DNA from: an uncultured Ilumatobacter sp.
GTDB lineage: Bacteria > Actinomycetota > Acidimicrobiia > Acidimicrobiales > Ilumatobacteraceae
DNA length: 64,000 nucleotides
Assembly: GCA_937919625.1 (NCBI GenBank)
Contig: CALFRK010000001.1
Span: 21,841 to 85,840, forward strand
Direction of reading: 5' to 3'
Shown: one piece after another, positions 49,265 through 57,422 of the stretch
Layout of the letters: each line of letters starts with the position of its first letter
How positions within the stretch are numbered: the stretch's first letter is position 1
Notes under the pieces: model-generated
What the model was told of the DNA's origin: nothing
Database searches by the model: none
The model's input: only the letters and a program-made list of their open reading frames with translations
Program-made: the position numbers and the translations under genes

Positions 49265-50982
49265 GGGTCGTCGCTACCGCCGGCCACGTCGACCACGGCA
49301 AGTCGTCGCTGGTGCTGGCTCTGACGGGTACCGACCCCGACCGGTTCGAAGAAGAAAAGCGACGCGGACTCACGATCGATCTCGGGTTCGCTCACACCCG
49401 GCTGCCGTCTGGGGCCGGCGTCAGCTTTGTCGACGTACCCGGCCATGTTCGGTTCTTGCGCAACATGTTGGCCGGCGTCGGCGGCGTCGATGCGTGCCTG
49501 TTCGTCGTAGCGGCAACCGAGGGCTGGAAGCCTCAGTCCGAAGAGCACCTCAGGATCCTCGAACTGCTCGGCCTGCGCCATGGCTTGATCGCCCTCACCA
49601 AGCGTGACCTGGTCGACGATGAGTGGCTCGAGATCGCCATGCTCGAGGTCGTCGACCACGTCGCCGGCACATTTCTCGAGTCGGCGCCGGTCATCGCAGT
49701 CGATTCCTTGGGCGGCACCGGACTCGACGACCTGCTGGCGGCGCTCGATGTGCTCATCGCCGATACCCCTCCATCGGCCGATCGCCAGCGGCCACGGCTG
49801 TGGATCGACCGGGTGTTCGCAGCCAAGGGCAGCGGCACGGTCGTGACCGGCACGTTGACCGGAGGGCGGCTGCACCACGACGAGACCGTGGCGATCGAAC
49901 CGGGTGGTCACACAGCCCGCATTCGTTCGATCCAGACGCTCGGTTCGACCGTCGACATAATCGACGCCGGCAACCGGGTCGCCCTCAACCTGAACGGGGT
50001 TGGCCACGACGAAATCGGGCGCGGGCACGCCGTGACCACAACCGATCGCTGGCGAACCAGCGACCGCTTCGACGCCTCGCTCGACGTGCTCGCCAGCCTT
50101 GACCACGAGGTGTCTCGCCGAGGCGCCTACCTGGCCTACATCGGCTCACGCGAACTGCCGGTGAAGGTCCGTGTGTTGGGCGCCGACACGCTCGCTCCGG
50201 GCACCAGCGGGGCGGTGCGATTGTTCCTGCCCGACGCGTTGCCACTGCTGCCGGGCGACCGCTATGTGTTGCGCGAATCGGGGCGTGACGAAACGATCGG
50301 CGGCGGCGAAGTGCTCGACATCGCGCCCGTCACGCGGGCCTCGAAGGCACGGCCCGACCGCTCGATCGAACGGGTCGTGGCCGAACGCGGTTGGGTCGAT
50401 GTCGACGAACTCGATCTGTTGACAGGCAAGGCGGTCGAACCGACCGTTGGGCGGTGGGTCACCACTCCGGCGCTGCTGGCAGAAACCCAGCAGCGCGTTC
50501 TCGCCGCGATCGAAGCGGCCGACGAACTCGGCTTCGACCTGGCCGGCCTCAACGAACACGAACGAGCGGTTGTCGACACACTCGAGGGTCTCACGGTCGA
50601 AGCCGGCCGGGCTCGGCCTGCCGACGTGATCGACCCGTTCGCCGACCATCCGCTGGCCGACCAAATCCTCGCCGGTGGCTTCGCACCTGAGCTGCCCTCC
50701 GATCTCGACCGTGTCGCCGTTCGCGAACTGACCCGGCGCGGCGTGCTGATCGAGCGCGACAAGTTGCTGTTCCACCAGAACGCAATCGCTGCCGCCGCAC
50801 AGGTCGCGGCCGAGTTGCTGGCGACCGATCCGGCAGGGTTCACGGTGGCCCAGTTCCGCGATCGCACCGGCGTCAGCCGCAAGTACGCCTTGCCGCTCGT
50901 GGCCGAGCTCGATGCGCGTGGCATCACCCGGCGTCGCGATGACTTCCGGATCGCCGGCCCGCGCCTCCCCCAGCTTGACTGA
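49261..50982 (+). CDS. selB: Selenocysteine-specific elongation factor
   Basis: The 573-residue GTPase delivers Sec-tRNA-Sec to UGA codons with a SECIS element. G-motifs: [11 protein letters not shown] (G1), [10 protein letters not shown] (G3), ALTKRDLVD (G4); effector [14 protein letters not shown]. Domains II-III follow, then winged helices (C-terminal ~200 residues, ending [26 protein letters not shown]) that bind the SECIS RNA. A palindromic repeat element lies immediately after the stop. Confidence 0.96.
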   Translation: MRVVATAGHVDHGKSSLVLALTGTDPDRFEEEKRRGLTIDLGFAHTRLPSGAGVSFVDVPGHVRFLRNMLAGVGGVDACLFVVAATEGWKPQSEEHLRILELLGLRHGLIALTKRDLVDDEWLEIAMLEVVDHVAGTFLESAPVIAVDSLGGTGLDDLLAALDVLIADTPPSADRQRPRLWIDRVFAAKGSGTVVTGTLTGGRLHHDETVAIEPGGHTARIRSIQTLGSTVDIIDAGNRVALNLNGVGHDEIGRGHAVTTTDRWRTSDRFDASLDVLASLDHEVSRRGAYLAYIGSRELPVKVRVLGADTLAPGTSGAVRLFLPDALPLLPGDRYVLRESGRDETIGGGEVLDIAPVTRASKARPDRSIERVVAERGWVDVDELDLLTGKAVEPTVGRWVTTPALLAETQQRVLAAIEAADELGFDLAGLNEHERAVVDTLEGLTVEAGRARPADVIDPFADHPLADQILAGGFAPELPSDLDRVAVRELTRRGVLIERDKLLFHQNAIAAAAQVAAELLATDPAGFTVAQFRDRTGVSRKYALPLVAELDARGITRRRDDFRIAGPRLPQLD

Positions 50983-50983
50983 C

Positions 50984-51010
50984 GCCACGTCGTGTCTGAC
51001 ACAACGTGGC
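50984..51010. repeat. Palindromic repeat, copy A
   Basis: Arms GCCACG (50984-50989) and CGTGGC (51005-51010) enclose the core TCGTGTCTGACACAA (50990-51004), itself a GTGT-CTG-ACAC hairpin. It lies in the 35-nt space between the convergent selB and nfeD genes and could act as a terminator. Confidence 0.65.
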
Positions 51011-51017
51011 TTGCTTG

Positions 51018-52406
51018 TCAGCCGTCGACCCGGTCGATTTCGTCGGCGAGTTCGGGGATATCCTCATCCGCACCGGGCTTGTGGCGCATCTCGCGGTAGT
51101 CCCTGGCGGCGCCTTCGAGCGGCTCGACCTGAAGGGTGACGCCATCGATGGCGATCACGCGCAGCGGGTCACCCGCCGGAATCGGCGTGGCCCGATTGGT
51201 GCGCGCACGCCATTGGCCTGCTCCGACCTGGACCGTGCCCTCCGGGTCGATCTCGACGACAGCGACGCCTTCGGCACCGATCATCCACTCGCGACCAACC
51301 GTTGGCGTTGCGAAACGAGAGCGGGTCATCGACGGCATGCCGACGATGAATGTCAGCATGACGCCGCCGATCCCCGCAAACAGCGAGATCCACGGGACCC
51401 GAAGCGACGAACCGGTGATCGGCTCATACAACCACAGGCTGCCGACGACCGTGAACACGATGCCGACCCCCGTCCAGAACCGCGGGATACCAACTTGCAC
51501 GTCGATCGCGAAAGCGAGCATCGCCAACACCAGCAAGGCGACCGCCCAGCCGCGCGCAGGAAGAGCCGCTAACCCGTAGCCGGCGAGGATCGTGCAGGCG
51601 GCGCCGATCCCGCCCCCGATCCCGACTCCGGCGGCGAAGAACTCGAATATCAACAGCGCCAGACCGATCAACAACAGCAAGTACGCCACTGGCGGGCTGG
51701 CGACGGTATGAAGCAATTGGTCGACCAACCCGAGCTTGGCAAGCCGTGCGGTGGCGATCGTCTCACGCTGCACGACACCCGAACCGTTGAGGGTCTCGGT
51801 GGTGGTATTGAGCTCGATCCCATTCTCGGTGTATCCGTCGAGGGCGTCGAGCATGTTGACCATCGTGGCGATGCCCTCATCGGAGATGCGCTGCTTGAAC
51901 ACCGACAACGAACGGGCGTCGGACAGGCCAACGGTCTGCGTGCGCAACGCATTGAGTCCCGGGCCGAGCTCGTGCTCGCTCACCGAGGGCCCGATGTTGC
52001 CAACCCGGGCGCCGGGGGCCATGCCGGTCACATCAGCGACGGCGAGGATCTGAGCGGGCGTTCCGTAAAGACGAGCGCCGGTCGGACCGACCCACACACC
52101 AATCGGAACCGGTGCCTCGGCGATGCGATCCATGAGAGTGGCGATCGCCTCGTCGCTGACGACGGCACCACGCGAGTTGACCTGCAACACGAGCGCCTGG
52201 CTGCCCTGATCGACCGCCCGGTCGATGGCATCGCCAATTTCGGTGACGACGATGTCGTCGAACAGGCCATTGACCTGCAACACGTCGACCGCAGCGACCT
52301 TTTCGGCGACCTCGGTGGGGTCGTCGGTGTTCTGCGCCGCCGCTGGGGCGGCAACGATCCCGAGCAAGGCGATGGCGCCGAGCAAGGTGATCAGTAGTCT
52401 GCGCAC
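51018..52406 (-). CDS. NfeD-family membrane protein, protease site degenerate
   Basis: The 462-residue protein has a signal peptide (LLITLLGAIALLGIVAAPAAAQ), a ClpP/SDH-like domain (~35-235), a block of transmembrane helices (~235-365: VAYLLLLIGLALLIFEFFAAG etc.) and a C-terminal OB-fold NfeD domain (~375-440: GREWMIGAEGVAVVEIDPEGTVQVGAGQWRA). In active NfeD1b proteases a SAG-type Ser follows the GA segment; here VGPTGARLYGTPAQILAVAD has Gly-Thr-Pro, so the nucleophile is missing. GTG 52406 has GGAGG 6 nt upstream. It probably acts in membrane-protein quality control as a scaffold. Confidence 0.87.
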   Translation of the reverse strand: MRRLLITLLGAIALLGIVAAPAAAQNTDDPTEVAEKVAAVDVLQVNGLFDDIVVTEIGDAIDRAVDQGSQALVLQVNSRGAVVSDEAIATLMDRIAEAPVPIGVWVGPTGARLYGTPAQILAVADVTGMAPGARVGNIGPSVSEHELGPGLNALRTQTVGLSDARSLSVFKQRISDEGIATMVNMLDALDGYTENGIELNTTTETLNGSGVVQRETIATARLAKLGLVDQLLHTVASPPVAYLLLLIGLALLIFEFFAAGVGIGGGIGAACTILAGYGLAALPARGWAVALLVLAMLAFAIDVQVGIPRFWTGVGIVFTVVGSLWLYEPITGSSLRVPWISLFAGIGGVMLTFIVGMPSMTRSRFATPTVGREWMIGAEGVAVVEIDPEGTVQVGAGQWRARTNRATPIPAGDPLRVIAIDGVTLQVEPLEGAARDYREMRHKPGADEDIPELADEIDRVDG

Positions 52407-52412
52407 GAGGTG

Positions 52413-52421
52413 CCTCCGGAG
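52413..52421. promoter_or_regulatory. Shared palindromic Shine-Dalgarno for divergent genes
   Basis: CCTCCGGAG contains GGAGG on the minus strand (6 nt before nfeD GTG 52406) and GGAG on the plus strand (about 5 nt before GTG 52427). Only 20 nt separate the two start codons. Confidence 0.6.
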
Positions 52422-52426
52422 ATCCA

Positions 52427-53296
52427 GTGTCGAACGTAAACCCACTCGCCGACCTCACTTCCTCGAACGTCGTCATCGTCGCGGGCAAGGGCGGCGTGGG
52501 GAAGACCACGGTAACGGCAGTTCTGGCGCGCGCCGCAGCCGATGCCGGCCAACGTGTTCTCGTGATCGAGCTCGACGGCAAACGGGCGCTGGCCGAGCTG
52601 CTACCCGACCTTGACGTTCGTTCAATCTCCGCCGCTGACTCGCTGGAGGAGTATCTGATCGAACACGGATTCAAGCGGACAGCCAAACGACTCGTCTCGA
52701 CGGGCGTGATCGACGTGATCGGCACCGCAGCACCCGGCATCGACGACCTGGTCGTGCTCGGCAACATCAAGAAGCTCGAACGATCAGGCGAGTGGGACCT
52801 GATCGTCGTAGACGGACCGGCAGCGGGGCACGCGATCACGTTTTTGACGTCTGCCAGCGGACTGCTCGATGCGGTGCGCGGCGGACCGGTGCGCGACCAG
52901 GCGCAGGACGTGCTCGAGATGTTGCGCGACCCCGAACGCTGCCGAGTACTGCTGGTCACATTGCCGGAAACGACGCCGGTCAACGAGCTGATCGAGACAT
53001 CGGCGGCGCTCGAGGTCCGGGTGGGAGTCCAACTGGCATCGCTCGTCGTCAATCAGGTCGATGTCGCCGACCCGCTCCCCGAACCGGGAGACGTCGACTT
53101 CGGCCGAGCGCGAGCCCAAGTTGCCGACGCGCTTGCCGCCGCCACGTTTCGACGCACCCGCCTCGCAGTGCAGGTCGCCGAGCTCGATCGGCTAAACAGC
53201 GAGGTCGCCCGGCCGCAGATCCACCTCTCTGCTCGCCCTGTCGCTGGGCTCTCGCCCGACGACATCGCAGCGCTCGCCGAGGAGCTGACGAGATGA
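52427..53296 (+). CDS. ArsA/GET3-like ATPase, subunit 1
   Basis: The 289-residue deviant-Walker ATPase has VIVAGKGGVGKTTVTAVLARA (~16-36, P-loop with signature Lys), VLVIELDGKRALAELL, switch DGPAAGHAITFLTS and VVNQVDVADPLP. It forms a tandem pair with the next gene (ATGA overlap) like mycobacterial Rv3679-Rv3680, ArsA-like proteins that are not primarily arsenite pumps. GTG 52427 follows GGAG. It lacks the Cys triad of arsenite-binding ArsA, as far as can be seen. Confidence 0.88.
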   Translation: MSNVNPLADLTSSNVVIVAGKGGVGKTTVTAVLARAAADAGQRVLVIELDGKRALAELLPDLDVRSISAADSLEEYLIEHGFKRTAKRLVSTGVIDVIGTAAPGIDDLVVLGNIKKLERSGEWDLIVVDGPAAGHAITFLTSASGLLDAVRGGPVRDQAQDVLEMLRDPERCRVLLVTLPETTPVNELIETSAALEVRVGVQLASLVVNQVDVADPLPEPGDVDFGRARAQVADALAAATFRRTRLAVQVAELDRLNSEVARPQIHLSARPVAGLSPDDIAALAEELTR

Positions 53297-54444
53297 CCTT
53301 CGATCCGCAGCGGCGAGTTGAGTTGCGAGATGTGCCTGGCACAACTCGCAACTCGTTGTCGGAAGTCGTCGATGGGGCATCGGTGTTGGTGTGTTGCGGG
53401 TCGGGCGGGGTTGGCAAGACCACGACCGCGGCCGTGATCGGGTTGGAAGCGGCGCGGGGGGGACGGCGTGTTGTGGTCGTCACGATCGATCCGGCGCGGC
53501 GCCTGGCCGACGCACTCGGCCTCGCCGACGGTCTAACAGGAGAGCCGCAGCGGGTCTCGGTCGATGAAGCACCCGGCAGCGGCGAACTCTGGGCGATGAT
53601 GCTCGACACCCCGGCAATGTTCGAGCGGGTGGTTCGCGCCAATGCGCCGAACGCTGCCCAGGCCGACCGGATCGTCGAGAGCCGCTTCTTCCGCAATATC
53701 GCCGGCGCTCTCAGCGGAACCCAGGAGTACATGGCTTCGGAGGCATTGCACGAACTACACGACGATGAGAGGTTCGATCTCGTGGTCGTCGACACGCCGC
53801 CGAGTCGCAACGCGCTCGACTTCCTCGACGCACCTGGCGTGCTGACACGATTCCTCGAACACCGAGCGTTCAAGCTGCTGATGATGCCGACCCGTACCGG
53901 CTTCCGAGTGCTGACCGTGGCGACCCAGCCGATCCTCAAGGCGATCGGGCGAGTTGTCGGCTCGGATGTGCTGGCCGATGCCGTGGCGTTCTTTCAGGCG
54001 TTCGCCGGCATGGACGTCGGATTCCGTCAGCGCGCCGAGGCGGTGACCGCTCTGTTGCGGGCCGATACCACACGGTTCATTCTGGTGGCGTCGCCGCAAC
54101 GAGACACGCTCGCTGAGGCGATCTGGTTCGCCGACCAGCTGGCGGGTCAGGGGTTCTCGGTGCACGCCACCGTGATCAACCGCGTTCACCCCAGGTTTGG
54201 TGAGGGCACCGTCGCCGAGGCCGCCAGCAGGGCTGTCGCAGCGACCAAGCGCGGCAAGTTCCAGCTGGCAGCCGTCTGGAACAATCTTGCCGAGCTGCGA
54301 ACGATCGCCGCCGCCGAACGAGCCGAGCTGACCCCGTTGTTGGAACAGGTTGCCGGCTCGGCGGTCGTCGAGGTACCACTGCTGCCGAGCGACGTTCACG
54401 ACGTGGTCGCCCTCGACGTATTGGCGCGACACCTGTTTGCCTGA
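53293..54444 (+). CDS. ArsA/GET3-like ATPase, subunit 2
   Basis: The 383-residue ATPase has VLVCCGSGGVGKTTTAAVIGLEAA (~31-54), VVVVTIDPARRLADALGL, VVDTPPSRNALDFLDAPGVL and a C-terminal RTIAAAERAELTPLLEQV region. The ~28 residues before the P-loop include a 35-nt palindromic repeat (53320-53354) translated in frame as an ELRDVPGTTRN segment that other family members appear to lack. It is coupled to subunit 1 and ends 55 nt before the response regulator. Confidence 0.88.
   Translation: MTFDPQRRVELRDVPGTTRNSLSEVVDGASVLVCCGSGGVGKTTTAAVIGLEAARGGRRVVVVTIDPARRLADALGLADGLTGEPQRVSVDEAPGSGELWAMMLDTPAMFERVVRANAPNAAQADRIVESRFFRNIAGALSGTQEYMASEALHELHDDERFDLVVVDTPPSRNALDFLDAPGVLTRFLEHRAFKLLMMPTRTGFRVLTVATQPILKAIGRVVGSDVLADAVAFFQAFAGMDVGFRQRAEAVTALLRADTTRFILVASPQRDTLAEAIWFADQLAGQGFSVHATVINRVHPRFGEGTVAEAASRAVAATKRGKFQLAAVWNNLAELRTIAAAERAELTPLLEQVAGSAVVEVPLLPSDVHDVVALDVLARHLFA
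53320..53354. repeat. Palindromic repeat, copy B, inside a CDS
   Basis: Perfect 10-bp arms GAGTTGCGAG (53320-53329) and CTCGCAACTC (53345-53354) enclose ATGTGCCTGGCACAA (53330-53344), the same core as copies A and C. Its 35 nt are read through in frame as part of the second ArsA-like ATPase. Confidence 0.65.
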
Positions 54445-54486
54445 TCGATAGCCGGTGCGCAGTTCTTCGTGGCACGAGCGGCCAGG

Positions 54487-54492
54487 TATCGT
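54487..54492 (+). promoter_or_regulatory. -10 box TATCGT, leaderless
   Basis: TATCGT ends 6 nt before GTG 54499. Confidence 0.55.
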
Positions 54493-54498
54493 CGTGGC

Positions 54499-54993
54499 GT
54501 GCACATCCTGCTTGCCACAGACGCCGATTGGATCGTCGACGAGGTCACCGCAGCGCTCGGCGGCCCCGACACCAGCTTCACCGTGTGCCGCGACGGTCGC
54601 TCAGTCACAGGCGTGATCGCCGACCGCCGTCCCGACCTCGTGATCACCGACCTGCAGGTCGGATCGATGGGTGGCATGGCGATCTCGCTGGCGCTGCGAA
54701 ATGACGAATCGGTCAGCACCGTGCCGAGGACACCGATCCTGATGTTGCTCGACCGCCAGGCCGACGTGTATCTCGCCCAGCGGTCGCACGCCGATGCTTG
54801 GCTGATCAAGCCACTCGACGCCATGCGTCTCAAGCGGGCGGCGGAGGCGGCGATCAACGGGACAGGCTTGTTCGAAGGCGTTCCGGTCGATCCGGTCGCC
54901 GACGATGCGCCCGAGAACGGTGCGCCCGATGATGACGACGCCGTGACGGAAACCGGTAAGTCGCCCGAGGAAGAACCGGCAGCCGCCGGATAG
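54499..54993 (+). CDS. Response-regulator receiver-domain protein
   Basis: The 164-residue protein consists of a CheY-like receiver (~1-120) with phospho-acceptor Asp in LVITDLQVGSMGG (near 52) and the conserved Lys in WLIKPLDA, then an acidic disordered tail (DPVADDAPENGAPDDDDAV). There is no output domain, so it may act through protein contacts, as single-domain regulators do. No histidine kinase is adjacent. GTG 54499 is set by a leaderless -10 box. Confidence 0.88.
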   Translation: MHILLATDADWIVDEVTAALGGPDTSFTVCRDGRSVTGVIADRRPDLVITDLQVGSMGGMAISLALRNDESVSTVPRTPILMLLDRQADVYLAQRSHADAWLIKPLDAMRLKRAAEAAINGTGLFEGVPVDPVADDAPENGAPDDDDAVTETGKSPEEEPAAAG

Positions 54994-55008
54994 GATCTTT
55001 CCCCGCTA

Positions 55009-55086
55009 CGGGGTGTAGCGCAGCTTGGTTAGCGCGCCACGTTCGGGACGTGGAGGCCGGAGGTTCAAATCCTCTCACCCCGACCA
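55009..55086 (+). tRNA. tRNA-Pro (anticodon CGG)
   Basis: The cloverleaf is complete: acceptor CGGGGTG pairs CACCCCG; anticodon stem CCACG/CGTGG with loop TTCGGGA, so the anticodon is CGG, reading CCG; T-loop TTCAAAT; discriminator A and genome-encoded CCA at 55084-55086. C1-G72 is the bacterial tRNA-Pro feature. Confidence 0.96.
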
Positions 55087-55090
55087 AAGC

Positions 55091-55117
55091 CCCCCGCTCA
55101 CAGTATGTGGGCGGGGG
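55091..55117 (+). terminator. Strong hairpin after tRNA-Pro
   Basis: Arms CCCCCGCTCACA (55091-55102) and TGTGGGCGGGGG (55106-55117) pair over 12 bp (one G-T) around loop GTA, 4 nt after the tRNA. Moderately T-rich sequence follows. Confidence 0.75.
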
Positions 55118-55166
55118 TTCGTCGTTTTCGTCAGCTACCGGTGGCCAGCGACGATATCGATCGGGC

Positions 55167-55994
55167 TCAGCGTGAAGTGATCAGGCTGGCAGCTGCTCGA
55201 CAGCCGGCTTCGACCGCTGCGCGCACGGTCGCCTCACTGCTCGTCAGGTAGCCAGCGGCGAAGGCGTCGCCCGCTCCCGTGGTGTCGGTCACGTGTTCGA
55301 TCGGTCGCACGGGGATCTCGATCCAATCGTCGCCTGCGTACGCCACAACCGGGTCTCGACCGTGCTTGACCACAGTGACCGCACCAGCGATCGGTCCACT
55401 GATATCGAGCGCCGCCGCCTCATCGCGATTGGCGAACACGATGCTCGGTCGCAGAGCCTCGAGCGTCTCGATCATGCGGGTGGCGCCGAATCCCTCGATC
55501 AGTGCAACCGACGAGACGTCGATCGACACTCGGATTTCAAGCTTGTGGGCCCAGCCGATCAAGGTGGTCGCAGTGTCAGCGAGCGGGCGATGAGTGAGCG
55601 AATAGAACGGCACGTGCAGCATGGAGACACCATCGAGCCACACCCATTCCGGACCCAAGAGCTGAATGCATGCAGCTCGGTCGGTCAGCATCGTGCGTTC
55701 GCCGTGCTCGTCGACCAGCACGATGATCGTGCCCGACCTGCCGTCGCGCCGAACGCACCCGACTTCGACACCGGCGCTTGCGAGCTCGTCGACAAGCACC
55801 GAACCGATCGTGTCGGAACCGACCTGGCCGAGGAACCGGGCCGGGTGACCGAGCACGGCAGCCATCTCGGCCACGTTGGCAGCGCTACCGCCGCGGCGTC
55901 GAACGATCTTGGAGTTCGTGTCGGATGCCTCGTTGACCGGCCCGGCGAGATGGACGACGATGTCGTCAACGAGATCTCCGACGGCTGCCAACAT
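55167..55994 (-). CDS. PfkB-family carbohydrate kinase
   Basis: The 275-residue sugar or nucleoside kinase has RRRGGSAANVAEMAAVLGHPARFLGQVGSDTIG (~29-61) and the catalytic DTTGAGDAFAAGYL (Asp near 244). ATP binding GAGD follows the ribokinase pattern. Substrate unknown. ATG 55994 is set by a TACGGT box 8 nt upstream. It converges with the tRNA-Pro/terminator region. Confidence 0.9.
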   Translation of the reverse strand: MLAAVGDLVDDIVVHLAGPVNEASDTNSKIVRRRGGSAANVAEMAAVLGHPARFLGQVGSDTIGSVLVDELASAGVEVGCVRRDGRSGTIIVLVDEHGERTMLTDRAACIQLLGPEWVWLDGVSMLHVPFYSLTHRPLADTATTLIGWAHKLEIRVSIDVSSVALIEGFGATRMIETLEALRPSIVFANRDEAAALDISGPIAGAVTVVKHGRDPVVAYAGDDWIEIPVRPIEHVTDTTGAGDAFAAGYLTSSEATVRAAVEAGCRAAASLITSR

Positions 55995-56002
55995 GGCACC
56001 CA

Positions 56003-56008
56003 ACCGTA
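56003..56008 (-). promoter_or_regulatory. -10 box TACGGT, leaderless
   Basis: Minus strand TACGGT (56008-56003) ends 8 nt before ATG 55994. Confidence 0.5.
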
Positions 56009-56099
56009 GGGGCTCCCGATCCGGCCACAGGCATCCTCGGCTGGTGTCGCCACCATCGGCTATAACGGTGTGCACGGTGCCGAGCGCAAGGAGGCCCTC

Positions 56100-57368
56100 A
56101 TGAGAGCCGCAAGAACATCACGTCGGGCGTCGATCGTCGCAATCTGCCTGATCGGCGCGGCTTGTGGCGGTGGGTCTGATGATGACGCCACACCGGCCAC
56201 CAATCTGCCTGAGCCGGAGGCATCCAACACGCTCGCCGAGACGACGCCCCCCGCGACCGAGACTTCAGCACCACCGTCGACCGACGCCCCGACGCCCACC
56301 CAGCCGCCGACCACCGATCTGTCTACAACGACCACCACGGAAGCGCCCGCTCCCGCACCGGTCTCGTTCGACCTCGCCACCCTTCCCGAACTGATGGCTC
56401 TGACCGACCAGGCCACGACCGACCCGACCATCGCACCGCTCTCGCTCGCTCAGCAGTGGATCGGCTTTCCGTTTGCGATTCCGGTTCCGGAGGGCTCGAC
56501 CCTGTTCGAACTGTCGGCCGATCCGTGGTTCAGCGATGGCGGCGCCAGGTTCTCGTTCGGGTTCGACACGATCGCTCCCGGCGGGATGGTGCCCGACATC
56601 GACATCACACTCGACGACAACGGTCCCGGTTCGGTCGACATCATCGACACGTGGGATCCGATCATGGCCGACCTCGGTTTCGAGAGGCAGAACAGCACCG
56701 GCTCTGACCCGGGCGACCCGGGTGGACCCAACTCGGTCAACCACGTGTACACCACCGGCACGCCAACCGGCGTCTTCAATGGCGTGCCCGGTGAGGTGGC
56801 TCCTGTCTTTATCTGGTCGACCGAAGACATCAACGGGTGGAGCTACAACTCCGAGCGTGAGCAACTGGCGGGCTATTCGATCGATGTCGATATCGATATC
56901 GCAACGGGCGCCGGAACTCCGGTACCGCTCGTGACCGCCGTTCTCGCCCATGTGCCACTTCCCGACGGCCTCGACCTCAGCGATGCCAGTGTCGACCTGC
57001 GCCGCCGCTCAGCCGACTCGTTCGAGGCCGACAAGGGCCTGGTCTACGTCGACGTCATGCTTGCATGGCAGGCGCCCGCTGACCAGTTCGACAGGGTCGT
57101 CGCCTTCTATGCCGACCCAAGCGCTGTGTTCACCGACGAAGCGATGCTGATGGCCGGCGAGAACGCGTTCTTCAACGAGGGCACCATCGCACGAACCGAG
57201 TGGTACACGTACGGCGAGAACGACCAACGACTCGGACTCTTGCTGCTGCAGCGTTACGAGGGCACGTTCGGCATCGACGCCAGCTCTGATGGCACCGAGC
57301 CGATGACGCTATTCTTCGACCTCGAGCTAAATCCTGAGGACCAGTTCCTGCAGTTGCCGGCCGAATGA
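56100..57368 (+). CDS. Lipoprotein of unknown function
   Basis: The 422-residue precursor has a lipobox LIGAACGGG (Cys ~22), a Thr/Pro-rich spacer (~30-85) and a globular domain (~90-422) with alternating beta segments (FSFGFDTIAPGGMVPDIDITLDDNGPG; VYVDVMLAWQAPADQFDRVVAFYA). No family is recognised. ATG 56100 has AAGGAG 7 nt upstream, one of the few clear leadered starts in this part. Confidence 0.72.
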   Translation: MRAARTSRRASIVAICLIGAACGGGSDDDATPATNLPEPEASNTLAETTPPATETSAPPSTDAPTPTQPPTTDLSTTTTTEAPAPAPVSFDLATLPELMALTDQATTDPTIAPLSLAQQWIGFPFAIPVPEGSTLFELSADPWFSDGGARFSFGFDTIAPGGMVPDIDITLDDNGPGSVDIIDTWDPIMADLGFERQNSTGSDPGDPGGPNSVNHVYTTGTPTGVFNGVPGEVAPVFIWSTEDINGWSYNSEREQLAGYSIDVDIDIATGAGTPVPLVTAVLAHVPLPDGLDLSDASVDLRRRSADSFEADKGLVYVDVMLAWQAPADQFDRVVAFYADPSAVFTDEAMLMAGENAFFNEGTIARTEWYTYGENDQRLGLLLLQRYEGTFGIDASSDGTEPMTLFFDLELNPEDQFLQLPAE

Positions 57369-57409
57369 CTCTCTCCACACCCTGATCGAGCTCCGACCGC
57401 TTGGCGCAG

Positions 57410-57415
57410 TATTGT
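57410..57415 (+). promoter_or_regulatory. -10 box TATTGT, leaderless
   Basis: TATTGT ends 7 nt before ATG 57423. Confidence 0.55.
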
Positions 57416-57422
57416 CGCCACT

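Noticed and set aside
52427..54444. ArsA-like pair read as an arsenite efflux pump
   Set aside because: No arsB/acr3 is adjacent, and the pair matches the mycobacterial Rv3679-Rv3680 type rather than resistance ArsA. The true arsenic locus is at 62.6-63.9 kb.
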